From AC-37 sp036389295 (GTDB taxonomy: Bacteria > Actinomycetota > Thermoleophilia > Solirubrobacterales > Thermoleophilaceae): 30,759 nt of DNA. Below, piece after piece: positions 1-7,569 of this stretch. The position numbers and the translations under genes are program-made. The notes under the pieces were generated by a model that was given only the letters and a program-made list of their open reading frames with translations, ran no database searches and had not been told where the DNA came from. Location of the stretch: NCBI GenBank assembly GCA_036389295.1, contig DASVQB010000016.1:1-30759 (forward strand), given 5' to 3'. Every line of letters begins with the position of its first letter. The stretch's first letter is position 1.

Positions 1-1635
1 CAGCATGTCGTGGCGGGCGATCAGGCGGTTGAGCGCGTCGGTCAGGCGCTCGGGGTCGAGCGCGTCCGACTCGAGCTCGAGGTAGAGGTGGCACGAGACG
101 CCGCCGAGCTCGTAGGCGGAGGAGCGCCCGACCCAGTAGGCGTGCTGCACGTCGGTGAGCGGGAACGGCTCGTGGCGCTCGTCGAGCGCGGGCACGACCG
201 CGGGAGCCGCGCGGGACGGCCCGGCCTCCTCGGGGTGGGCTACCGCGTGCTCGACCAGCGCGGCGACGTCCGCGAGCGTCCCGCCCTCGACCAGGGCCGA
301 GACGTCGAGCGACCGCTCGAAGGTGCGCTCGATCGCCTCCTGGAGCTCGACGGCCATCAGCGAGTCGAGGCCGAGCGAGGCGATCGGGAGGTCGACCTCG
401 AGCCGGTCGGGGTCGAGGCGGAGGATGCGCGCGGCCTCGGCGACGAGCCAGTCGCGGACGTCGGGCGGGGGAGGGGCCGCGGGGGCGGGGTCGGGCGGAG
501 CGGGGGTCGCCGAGCCGGCGGAGTCGGCCGCGGGCGCGGCTCCGCCCGGCGGGACGGCGGCATCGGCCGCGGCGGAGCCCGTCGCCGCGGGAGCGGCGGC
601 ATCGGCCGCGGCGGAGCCCGTCGCCGCGGGCGCGGCTCCGTCCTGCACGGCGGCCGCCGCCCCCGGCGCCGGCGCGTCCGCGAGCCACACGCGGGTGCGC
701 CGCCACGGGTAGCGGGGGAGCGGGACGACCCGCGCGCCCGCGGGGTGGAGCGCGTCCCAGCGGACGTCGCGACCGCTCACGTGCAGGGCGCCCAGCGCCT
801 CGAGCATCGTCCGGCGCTCGTCCTCGCCGGCGCGCAGGCTCGGCACGGCGAGCGCGCCGTCGGCCGCGCACGCGACGGCCGACCCGGGCGGCGGCCCGAC
901 CTCGACGACCAGCTCGCAGGTCACGCCGTCCACCGCGTCGGACGGGCGCACCACCGGGACCGTCCCCTCGGGCAGGTCCGCCGGGACCGCGCCGGCGGCC
1001 GCGAGCCGCGCGGCCTCCGGAAGCTCCATCGCCCCCGCGGCGTGCGCGGCCGCCAGGAGGCCGACGCCCTCGCCCGCCAGCACGTCGGCGGTCACGCCCC
1101 AGCGCCGCCACAGCGCGAGCGCGCCGGCCTGGACGGCGAACAGCAGCGCCCGCCCCAGCGCCTCGCCGCCCGCCGCCTCGCCGCCGCCGTCGGGCCACTC
1201 CCCGAACGCCATCGCGTCCAGGACCGACGCCCCCAGGCGGTCGCGCAGCGCGCGGTCGCAGGCCTCGACCACCTCCAGGAACGCCAGCTCCTGCTCGAGC
1301 AGCGAGGCCCCCATCCCGGCCCATCCGCCGGAGCCGCCGAGCACGAGCGCGACCCCGAGGTCGCGCCCGCGGGAGCGGCGCCCGCGGACGAGCCGCTCGT
1401 CCGAGCGCGAGGCCGAGTCGAGCGCCGCCGCCAGCTCCTCGAGGCCGGACCCGACCGCCACGGCGGAGAAGTCGTGGTGGGCGCGCCGCGCCGCGGCCGT
1501 GTAGCAGACGTCCGCCGCCGAGGACCCGCCGGCGCCGTCCCGGAGGAAGTCCCGGAACCGCTCCAGCGCAGCGTCCAGCGTCTCGGCGTCGTGCGCCGAG
1601 ACGGGCAGCAGCTGCGCCGCCGCCCGGAGCCTAAT
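1..1635 (-). CDS. PKS-NRPS segment: degenerate AT - ACP - Cy (heterocyclization) domain, partial at window edge
   Basis: This open frame continues the assembly line after the KS but is offset +1 from it. It begins at the KS stop and runs off the left edge (545 codons seen). It opens with the usual KS-AT linker (LLPVSAHD). An AT-like domain follows (about 1350 to 800), starting VALVLGGSGG. It is only about 180 residues against roughly 300 for the family, and the GHSxG nucleophile motif reads GEGVG (1074-1060), so it should not load malonyl units. The post-AT linker is intact (LPRYPWRRTRVWL). An Ala/Pro-rich linker with a 13-residue repeat leads to an ACP with LGLDSLM; the phosphopantetheine Ser codon is at 363-361. 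The last about 55 residues (FPLTDVQHAYWVGR, then LGGVSCHLYLE and ARHDML) match the start of a Cy condensation domain, which forms thiazoline or oxazoline rings. No ATG lies before mid-AT, so it is most likely one protein with the KS. Domain calls are firm; substrate and product are unknown. Confidence 0.8.
   Translation of the reverse strand, partial: MRLRAAAQLLPVSAHDAETLDAALERFRDFLRDGAGGSSAADVCYTAAARRAHHDFSAVAVGSGLEELAAALDSASRSDERLVRGRRSRGRDLGVALVLGGSGGWAGMGASLLEQELAFLEVVEACDRALRDRLGASVLDAMAFGEWPDGGGEAAGGEALGRALLFAVQAGALALWRRWGVTADVLAGEGVGLLAAAHAAGAMELPEAARLAAAGAVPADLPEGTVPVVRPSDAVDGVTCELVVEVGPPPGSAVACAADGALAVPSLRAGEDERRTMLEALGALHVSGRDVRWDALHPAGARVVPLPRYPWRRTRVWLADAPAPGAAAAVQDGAAPAATGSAAADAAAPAATGSAAADAAVPPGGAAPAADSAGSATPAPPDPAPAAPPPPDVRDWLVAEAARILRLDPDRLEVDLPIASLGLDSLMAVELQEAIERTFERSLDVSALVEGGTLADVAALVEHAVAHPEEAGPSRAAPAVVPALDERHEPFPLTDVQHAYWVGRSSAYELGGVSCHLYLELESDALDPERLTDALNRLIARHDML
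555..630 (-). repeat. Two-copy 39-nt tandem repeat in the AT-ACP linker
   Basis: A 37-nt core at 555-591 recurs without change at 594-630 (period 39). It codes for a 13-residue Ala-rich unit (ATGSAAADAA...) in the flexible linker before the second ACP. Inter-domain linkers in assembly lines often expand and contract this way, and it may also be prone to assembly collapse. Confidence 0.85.
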
Positions 1636-3196
1636 CTGCCCCTGCCCCCTCGAGCACCGCGTGCGCGTTGGTGCCGCCGAAGCCGAACGCGCTCACGCCG
1701 GCGAGCATCGAGCGGCCGCCGTCCGGCCACGGCCCGGTCCGCGACTGCACCGCGAGCGGCAGCACGTCGAACCGGATGGCCGGGTTCGGCTCCTCGAAGT
1801 TGAGGCTCGCGGGGATCGTCCGGTGCTGCATCGCCAGGGCGACCTTGATCAGCGAGGCCACCCCGGCGGCCGCCTCCAGGTGCCCGACGTTCGTCTTGAC
1901 GGACCCCACCGCGCACACGCTGTCGAGCTTGCGGCCGGCGCCGATCGCCGCCCCCAGGGCCTCGGCCTCGATCGCGTCGGCGAGCCGGTTGCCGGTCCCC
2001 TGCGCCTCGACGTACTGGACGTCGCCAGGCGACACGCCCGCCCGCTCGTAGACCTGCCGCAGCAGCGACTCCTGGGCGCGCCGGCTCGGCGCGGTGATCC
2101 CGTTGGTGCGGCCGTCGCTGTTCACCCCGCTGCCGCGCACCACGGCGATCACCCGGTCGCCGTCCTCGCGCGCCGCCGAGACCGGCTTGAGGACCACCGC
2201 CCCGGCCCCTTCGCCCCGCACGAACCCGTCTGCGGCCGCGTCGAACGCTCGGCAGCGCCCGTCGTCGGCCAGCAGCCCGAGCCGGGCGAGGCCGAGCGTG
2301 ATCTCCGGGCGCAGCATCGCGTTCGCGCCGCCGACCACCGCCATGTCGGTCGCCCCCGTCCAGAGGTCCTGGCAGGCCAGGTGCAGCGCGACGAGCGACG
2401 ACGAGCACGCGGTGTCGACCGCGATGCTCGGGCCGTTCAGGTCGAACACGTACGACAGCCGGTTGGCGGCGATGCTGCTCGCGGTGCCGGTGGTCGCGTA
2501 GCGGTCGACCGTCCGCGGCTCGCGGAACTGGATCTGCGCGTAGTCGGACGTGCAGATGCCCACGTACACGCCGGTCGCGCTGCCGGCGAGGCCGGCGGTC
2601 TGCCCGGCGTCCTCGAGCGCCTCCCACGCCACCTCGAGCAGCAGCCGCTGCTGGGGGTCCACGTGCTCGGCCTCGCGCGGCGAGATGCCGAAGAACAGCG
2701 GGTCGAACTCGTCGACCCCGTCGACGAACCCGCCGTACGCCACCGCCGGGTGGGGCGGCGAGCCGGCCAGCTCGCCGAGCCGCTCGGGCGGCGCCTCCGA
2801 CACCGTCTCGCGCCCCTGCTCGAGCAGCTCCCAGAACTCCTCCGGGGAGTCGGCGCCGGGGAACCGGCAGCCCATGCCGACGATCGCGATCGGCTCGAGG
2901 CGCCCGGCGCCATGCCGCCGCCTGGGCGAGCGCCGCGCCTCGCCGCCCGACGGGTCGCCGTCGGCGAGGTGCGCCGCCACGCCGGCGATCGTCGGCCGGT
3001 CGAACAGCAGCGTCTCCGGCAGCTCGCGCCCCAGGCGCTCGCCCAGCTCCCCCGCGACGTCCACGACGGCCGCCGAGTCGAGGCCGAAGCTCTCGAACGG
3101 GGCGTCGCGGTCGACGTCCGCGGCGGGGATCCGCGCGCGCGCCGCGATCGCGTCGGCCAGCCACCTCTCGATCTCCTCGCGAGAGCCGCTACGCAT
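1631..3196 (-). CDS. PKS: N-terminal ACP plus ketosynthase lacking the first catalytic His
   Basis: The protein starts with an ACP (residues about 5-80, FGLDSAAV, phosphopantetheine Ser about 41). A KS follows from EPIAIVGMGCRFPG to FGFGGTNAHAVLE. The active-site Cys is present in DTACSSSL (codon 2407-2405), and so is the second His in KTNVGHLEAAAG. The first His of EAHGTGT is Gln (EAQGTGN, codon 2002-2000). In trans-AT PKS biology such KS domains are non-elongating and only pass on the acyl chain. The frame ends in TAG just at the KS-AT boundary; removing one G from the G5 run at 1649-1645 would join it to the downstream AT-ACP-Cy frame. I chose ATG 3196 over an in-frame ATG at 3256 because the latter would overlap the divergent aminotransferase start. 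The leading ACP could accept a fatty acyl chain from a FAAL encoded about 20 kb away; that link is inference. Confidence 0.88.
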   Translation of the reverse strand: MRSGSREEIERWLADAIAARARIPAADVDRDAPFESFGLDSAAVVDVAGELGERLGRELPETLLFDRPTIAGVAAHLADGDPSGGEARRSPRRRHGAGRLEPIAIVGMGCRFPGADSPEEFWELLEQGRETVSEAPPERLGELAGSPPHPAVAYGGFVDGVDEFDPLFFGISPREAEHVDPQQRLLLEVAWEALEDAGQTAGLAGSATGVYVGICTSDYAQIQFREPRTVDRYATTGTASSIAANRLSYVFDLNGPSIAVDTACSSSLVALHLACQDLWTGATDMAVVGGANAMLRPEITLGLARLGLLADDGRCRAFDAAADGFVRGEGAGAVVLKPVSAAREDGDRVIAVVRGSGVNSDGRTNGITAPSRRAQESLLRQVYERAGVSPGDVQYVEAQGTGNRLADAIEAEALGAAIGAGRKLDSVCAVGSVKTNVGHLEAAAGVASLIKVALAMQHRTIPASLNFEEPNPAIRFDVLPLAVQSRTGPWPDGGRSMLAGVSAFGFGGTNAHAVLEGAGAD

Positions 3197-3246
3197 CCGC
3201 ACGCGACGCGCTGTCCATGCGTACAGTGTGCCGGGATCAGCCCCGG
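3197..3246. promoter_or_regulatory. Divergent promoter region between the PKS gene and the aminotransferase operon
   Basis: Only 50 bases separate the two divergent starts. On the plus strand TACAGT (3222-3227) fits a TAnnnT -10 element and would start RNA near 3234, giving a leader of about 13 bases. No clear -35 element and no matching -10 on the minus strand were seen. The 9-mer GTACAGTGT at 3221-3229 is identical to part of the TetR-gene palindrome at 30228-30236. Confidence 0.3.
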
Positions 3247-4524
3247 ATGAGTCCATCCTCCCCAGAAGACCCCCGCGCCGAGGCGCTGTCGCGCTACCGC
3301 CGGCACGTGAACAGGGGCCGCGCCAAGCTCTCCGCGCTGATGGGCGGCCAGCTCGAGGTGGCGTCCGAGGGCAACCGGGTCGTCGACGACCGCGGCGAGT
3401 CCTACCTGGACTGCGGCGGCTCGGGCGTGTTCCTGCTCGGCCACCGCCCGCCGGCCGTGGTCCGCGCCGTGGCGGAGCAGCTCGAGCGCCACCCGGTCGC
3501 CACGCGGATGCTGCTCGACCCCACCCAGGCGGAGGCCGCCGAGGCGCTGGCGCGCGTCGCCCCCGAGGGCCTCGACTACGTCCACTGGGCGACCTCCGGC
3601 GCGGACGCCGTCGAGGTGGCGCTGAAGATCGCCCGGCTGAACGGCAGGCGCACGATCGTCGCCGCGGAGGGCGGCTTCCACGGCAAGTCGCTGGGCGCGC
3701 TGTCGGCCACCGGCAACCGCGCCTACCGCGAGCCGTTCGAGCCGCTCCTGCCGGACGTCGAGCACGTCCCGTTCGGGGACGCAGCGGCGATCGAGGCGAC
3801 GCTGGCGCGCAGCGCCGGCCGCGCGTGCGTGATCCTCGAGCCGATCCAGTCGATCGCGGGCGTCGTCATCCCCCCGGAGGGCTACCTGTCGCGCGTCGAG
3901 GCGCTGTGCCGCGAGCACGACGCGATGCTGGTCCTCGACGAGGTCCAGACCGGCCTCGGGCGCGTCGGGGAGTGGTGGGGCGCCGACCGCGAGGGCGTGG
4001 TGCCCGACGTCCTGCTCGCCGGGAAGGTCCTCACCGGAGGCGTGGTCCCGTCCGCCGCCGTCGTGTCCACCGCCGAGGCGTACGAGCCCCTCAGCCGCGA
4101 CCCGCTGCTCCACAACTCCACCTTCGGCGGCGCCCCGATCGCGATGGCGGCCGCGAGGGCGACGATCGAGACGCTCGAGGAGGGGGACTACGTCGCGCGC
4201 GCGCGCGACCTCGGCGCCCGGCTGCTCGACTCGCTCCGCGACGCGCTCGAGCCCGACGGCGAGGTCCTGCTCGACGTGCGCGGGGCCGGCCTCCTCATCG
4301 GCATCGAGTTCTCCGCCAGCCACGTCGCCGGGGACTTCACGCTCGAGATGCTGTCCCGCAAGGTGCTCGTGAACGCCACGGTCTACTCGCGCCCGGTCAT
4401 CAGCATCACCCCGCCGGCCACGCTCGACGACGCGGAGGAGGAGTGGCTCGTGGGCGCCGCCGCCGAGTGCGTCGCCGCCCTGCGCGAGCGCTACGCCCGG
4501 ACCGTCCCCGCGGAGGCCGGCTAG
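3247..4524 (+). CDS. Class III PLP-dependent aminotransferase
   Basis: 425 residues, the usual length for class III (ornithine/putrescine/omega-amino acid type) aminotransferases. Visible family marks are the phosphate-binding loop region (ATSGADAVEVALKIAR, about 115-130), the aromatic/His stacking segment (GGFHGKSLGAL, about 142-152), the cofactor-binding Asp in LVLDEVQTGLGR (D231), and the Schiff-base Lys in LLAGKVLTGG (K260). These enzymes move an amino group to or from an aldehyde or ketone using PLP in the cytosol. It is first in a plus-strand operon and overlaps the next start by one base (TAGTG). The GMC alcohol oxidase two genes on could supply the aldehyde, so terminal amination of a fatty chain is my inference. 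ATG 3247 was preferred to ATG 3217 because it avoids the divergent PKS promoter region. Confidence 0.92.
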   Translation: MSPSSPEDPRAEALSRYRRHVNRGRAKLSALMGGQLEVASEGNRVVDDRGESYLDCGGSGVFLLGHRPPAVVRAVAEQLERHPVATRMLLDPTQAEAAEALARVAPEGLDYVHWATSGADAVEVALKIARLNGRRTIVAAEGGFHGKSLGALSATGNRAYREPFEPLLPDVEHVPFGDAAAIEATLARSAGRACVILEPIQSIAGVVIPPEGYLSRVEALCREHDAMLVLDEVQTGLGRVGEWWGADREGVVPDVLLAGKVLTGGVVPSAAVVSTAEAYEPLSRDPLLHNSTFGGAPIAMAAARATIETLEEGDYVARARDLGARLLDSLRDALEPDGEVLLDVRGAGLLIGIEFSASHVAGDFTLEMLSRKVLVNATVYSRPVISITPPATLDDAEEEWLVGAAAECVAALRERYARTVPAEAG

Positions 4525-4985
4525 TGCCGCGGCTCGAGGTCGAGGCGACGGTCGCCGGCCGCGACCCCGCCGCGATCGTCGACGCCCTCGCCGACTTCGA
4601 GTCCTACGTCGGGCACAGCGACACGATCAGGAGCATCGAGGTCAAGGAGTCCGAGGGCGCCGAGATCGTGAGCGAGTGGGAGGTCGAGTTCCGCGGCGGC
4701 GTGATCGCGTGGTCCGAGCGCGACGTCGTGGACCGCGACGCCGGCGAGATCCGCTTCAGCCAGATCGAGGGCGACTCCGACGTGTGGGAGGGGAGCTGGC
4801 GGGTCGAGGCGCGGGACGGCGCCTGCGACGTGACCTACTCCGTCGAGTACGACATGGGCATCCCCAGCCTCGCGGACCAGCTCAACCCGCTCGCGGCGGG
4901 CGCGCTCTACGAGGTCGTGACGGCGGTCGTCGGCGGCATGTTCGGGGACGACGCCGAGATCCGGACGCCGCGCCCGGGCGGGTAG
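4524..4985 (+). CDS. SRPBCC / polyketide cyclase-like (START/Coq10 type) protein
   Basis: 153 residues from a GTG that shares its G with the upstream stop (TAGTG), so translation is probably coupled. The pattern fits the SRPBCC helix-grip fold: an opening strand (LEVEATVAGRDPAAIVDALADFESYVGHSDTI), alternating strands (EWEVEFRGGVIAWSERDVVDRDAGEIRFSQIEGD), and a long C-terminal helix (LADQLNPLAAGALYEVVTAVVGGMF). Members bind hydrophobic ligands in a deep pocket and include polyketide cyclases/aromatases, Coq10-like lipid carriers and pathway chaperones. No catalytic residue can be assigned from sequence. Its place between aminotransferase and alcohol oxidase suggests a lipid-intermediate binding or cyclising role in the same pathway; this is inferred from context. 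Confidence 0.8.
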   Translation: MPRLEVEATVAGRDPAAIVDALADFESYVGHSDTIRSIEVKESEGAEIVSEWEVEFRGGVIAWSERDVVDRDAGEIRFSQIEGDSDVWEGSWRVEARDGACDVTYSVEYDMGIPSLADQLNPLAAGALYEVVTAVVGGMFGDDAEIRTPRPGG

Positions 4986-4990
4986 CCGGC

Positions 4991-6946
4991 GTGGCGGTCG
5001 CCGCTGGGGCCCTGACCGACCGGCAGCTCGACACGCTGACCGCGGTCTGCGACACGTTCGTGCCGGCGATCGAGCGCGAGGACGACCCGCACGGCTTCTG
5101 GGGCCGCGCCGCCTCGGACGTCGGCGTCCCCGGCGCGATGACGGTGGCGTTCGGCGAGCTGCCCGCCGACCAGGCGGCCGGCGTGCGCAGCTTCCTCGAC
5201 CTGATCGCCGACGTGGGGTTCCTCGAGGGCTCGCCCGAGCGCCGCGAGGAGATCCTGAACGGGTTCGGCGACTTCCGGCCGAGCCGCCAGGGCTTCCACG
5301 CCTTCCGCTCGTTCGCCACCTCGCTCTTCTACGCGATCCCCGACGAGACCGGGAGCAACCCGTCGTGGCCCGCGCTCCGCTACCCGGGCCCGCCCGACGT
5401 GCCCGTGCCGGACGACCCGCGCCTCCCGGTGACCGAGCCGGACGCGCCGCTCGAGCTCGACGCCGACGTGTGCGTGATCGGCTCCGGCGCCGGCGGCAGC
5501 GTGGTCGCGGCCGAGCTGGCCGCGCGCGGGCGCAGGGTCGTCGTGCTGGAGCGCGGCGGCTACTTCGACTCGGCCGACTTCGAGCAGCTCGAGCTGTGGG
5601 CCTACCGCCAGCTCTACCTCGGCGGCGGGCCGTTCCCCACCGAGGAGGGCCAGGTGGCGCTGCTCGCCGGCGGGGCGCTCGGCGGCGGCACGACCGTGAA
5701 CTACACGAACTGCCTGCGGACGCCGGACCGCGTGCGCGAGGAGTGGGAGCGCGACCACGGGCTCGAGGGCGTCGCGGGCGCGGACTTCGACCGCCACCTC
5801 GACGCGGTGCTCGCCCGGATCGGCGCGACCGACCGGTGCAGCGACCTGAACGGGCCGCACCGGCGGCTCGAGGAGGGCTGCGCGGCGCTCGGCTACAGCT
5901 TCAGGCGCGCCGTGCGCAACGCGGACCCCGCCCGCTACGACCCGGCCACGGCCGGCTTCATGGGCTTCGGCGACAGGAGCGGCTCGAAGCTCGGGACGAT
6001 CCGGACCTACCTGAGGGACGCGGTCGAGCACGGGGCCGAGCTGGTCGTCGGCTGCGGCGCCGAGCGGGTGACGGTCGACGGCCCGGGGACCCTGACCGTC
6101 CGCGCCGCGAGCGCCCCGCCCGGCGGCGGCGAGCCGGTCGAGGTGACCGTCCGCGCGCGGCAGGTGGCGGTCGCCGGCGGCTCGATCGAGTCGCCCGCGC
6201 TGCTGCTGCGGTCCGGCCTTGGCGGCGAGGCGGCCGGCCGCAACCTCCGGCTCCACCCCTCGGGCGTGCTGTTCGGGACCTACGACGAGGACCAGGACTC
6301 GTGGTGGGGGCCGCCGCAGGCCGGGCTCTGCGACGAGTTCGCCGACACGGGCGAGGGCCACGGGTTCCTTGTCGAGTGCCCGCACGTGAGCGTCGGCACC
6401 GCGGCCGCGAGCCTGCCCTGGCTCTCCGGCCGCCAGCACAAGGAGCAGATGCACGAGCTGCCGCGCACCGCCGCGCTGTCGTTCCTCGTCCGGGACCGCG
6501 GCGGCGGCCGGGTGGTGCTCGGCGACGGCGGCGAGGCGCGCGCCCGGTACGTGCTCGAGGACGAGGTCGACGTGGCGAGCTTCAGGGAGGGCCTCGTGCG
6601 GGTCGCGCGCATCCTCGAGGCGAGCGGCGCGCGCGAGGTCGTCGCCCAGGACCGCGCGGCGACGACCTGGCGGCGGGGGGAGGACCTCGAGGCCTTCCTG
6701 GACGCCCTCGCCGGCGTCTCGCTCGCGCCGTACCAGTACGCGATGTTCTCCGGGCACCAGATGTGCACGTGCCGGATGGGCCGCGACCCGGGGACGTCCG
6801 TCGCCGACCCGCGCGGGGCGCTGCACGACGCGCCGGACGTGTGGGTCGCGGACGCGAGCGCGTTCCCGACCGCGACGGGCGCGAACCCGATGGTCTCGGT
6901 CATGGCGCTCGCGCGCCGGACCGCCGAGGCGATGGCGGCGGCGTGA
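4991..6946 (+). CDS. GMC-family FAD alcohol oxidase/dehydrogenase with N-terminal gluconate-2-dehydrogenase-subunit-3-like domain
   Basis: 651 residues. Residues about 1-130 form a helical domain (LTDRQLDTLTAVCDTFVPAI...) like the gluconate 2-dehydrogenase subunit 3 domain found ahead of the flavin domain in long-chain alcohol oxidases. The FAD dinucleotide motif is ADVCVIGSGAGGSVVAAELA (GxGxxG at 164-169) followed by VVVLERG. The GMC C-terminal motif is complete: HQMCTCRMG, then VWVADASAFPTATGANPMVSVMALARR, with the His and Asn that act in alcohol oxidation. The expected reaction is primary alcohol to aldehyde. GTG 4991 lies five bases after the SRPBCC stop, and no closer in-frame start is seen. 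The stop overlaps the methyltransferase start by 3 bases (GTGA). Next to a class III aminotransferase, it probably provides the aldehyde to be aminated (inference). Confidence 0.9.
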   Translation: MAVAAGALTDRQLDTLTAVCDTFVPAIEREDDPHGFWGRAASDVGVPGAMTVAFGELPADQAAGVRSFLDLIADVGFLEGSPERREEILNGFGDFRPSRQGFHAFRSFATSLFYAIPDETGSNPSWPALRYPGPPDVPVPDDPRLPVTEPDAPLELDADVCVIGSGAGGSVVAAELAARGRRVVVLERGGYFDSADFEQLELWAYRQLYLGGGPFPTEEGQVALLAGGALGGGTTVNYTNCLRTPDRVREEWERDHGLEGVAGADFDRHLDAVLARIGATDRCSDLNGPHRRLEEGCAALGYSFRRAVRNADPARYDPATAGFMGFGDRSGSKLGTIRTYLRDAVEHGAELVVGCGAERVTVDGPGTLTVRAASAPPGGGEPVEVTVRARQVAVAGGSIESPALLLRSGLGGEAAGRNLRLHPSGVLFGTYDEDQDSWWGPPQAGLCDEFADTGEGHGFLVECPHVSVGTAAASLPWLSGRQHKEQMHELPRTAALSFLVRDRGGGRVVLGDGGEARARYVLEDEVDVASFREGLVRVARILEASGAREVVAQDRAATTWRRGEDLEAFLDALAGVSLAPYQYAMFSGHQMCTCRMGRDPGTSVADPRGALHDAPDVWVADASAFPTATGANPMVSVMALARRTAEAMAAA

Positions 6947-7569
6947 GCGCGTACGGGCGGCTGGTCGCCGCGTGCTACAACCGCTGGTACGAGCCCGCCG
7001 AGGAGGCGGGCCTCGCCGACCTGCGGCGCGCCCAGCTCGAGCCGGCGGCCGGGCGCGTGCTCGAGATCGGCGCGGGCACCGGGCTCAACCTGCCGTACTA
7101 CCCCGACGCGGTGGAGGAGCTGGTCGTCGCCGAGCCCGACCCGCCGATGCTGAAGCGGCTCGTGCCGCGGCTCGCGGACGTGCCGGCGCGGACGTCGGTG
7201 TCCCGGGCGCCGGCCGAGGAGCTGCCGTTCGACGACGGCTCGTTCGACGCGGTGGTCACCACGTTCGTGCTCTGCACGGTGCGCTCGACGGCGCGCTCGC
7301 TGGCCGAGGTCCGGCGGGTCCTGCGCCCCGGCGGGCGGCTGCTGTTCCTCGAGCACGTCCGCTCGGAGCACGACCCGCGGCTCGCCCGCTGGCAGGACCG
7401 GCTGCGGCCGATCTGGCTCCGCGTCGGCTACGGCTGCAACTGCAACCGGCGCACGCTTCAGGACGTCGAGGCGAGCGGGTTCGAAGTCGAGAGCGTGCGG
7501 AGCGGCGACCTGCCCAAGGCACTGCCCCTGTGGCGGCCGTACGTGCTGGGCGCCGCGACCGCGGGCTGA
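6943..7569 (+). CDS. Class I SAM-dependent methyltransferase
   Basis: 208 residues from GTG in a GTGA overlap with the GMC gene. SAM motif I is VLEIGAGTGLNLPYY, an acidic residue ends the second strand (LVVAEPDPPML), then come SRAPAEELPFDDGSFDAVVTTFVLCTV and the post-motif VRRVLRPGGRLLFLEHV. This is the Methyltransf_11/UbiE-like fold, close in style to small phospholipid- or quinone-type C/N/O-methyltransferases; the target atom cannot be read from sequence. The C-terminal part has an unusual GYGCNCNRRTL stretch with two Cys. It is last in the aminotransferase operon, and its stop abuts the stop of the convergent diiron gene with no bases between, so no terminator fits there. A methylation step in tailoring is the natural inference. 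Confidence 0.9.
   Translation: MSAYGRLVAACYNRWYEPAEEAGLADLRRAQLEPAAGRVLEIGAGTGLNLPYYPDAVEELVVAEPDPPMLKRLVPRLADVPARTSVSRAPAEELPFDDGSFDAVVTTFVLCTVRSTARSLAEVRRVLRPGGRLLFLEHVRSEHDPRLARWQDRLRPIWLRVGYGCNCNRRTLQDVEASGFEVESVRSGDLPKALPLWRPYVLGAATAG

Noticed and set aside
561..638. Tandem repeat considered as a CRISPR-like or mobile element
   Set aside because: Only two adjacent copies without spacers, in frame with the Ala-rich linker.
3217..3246. Earlier ATG for the aminotransferase and ATG 3256 for the PKS
   Set aside because: Using them would make the divergent genes overlap and leave no promoter; the added residues match no family.
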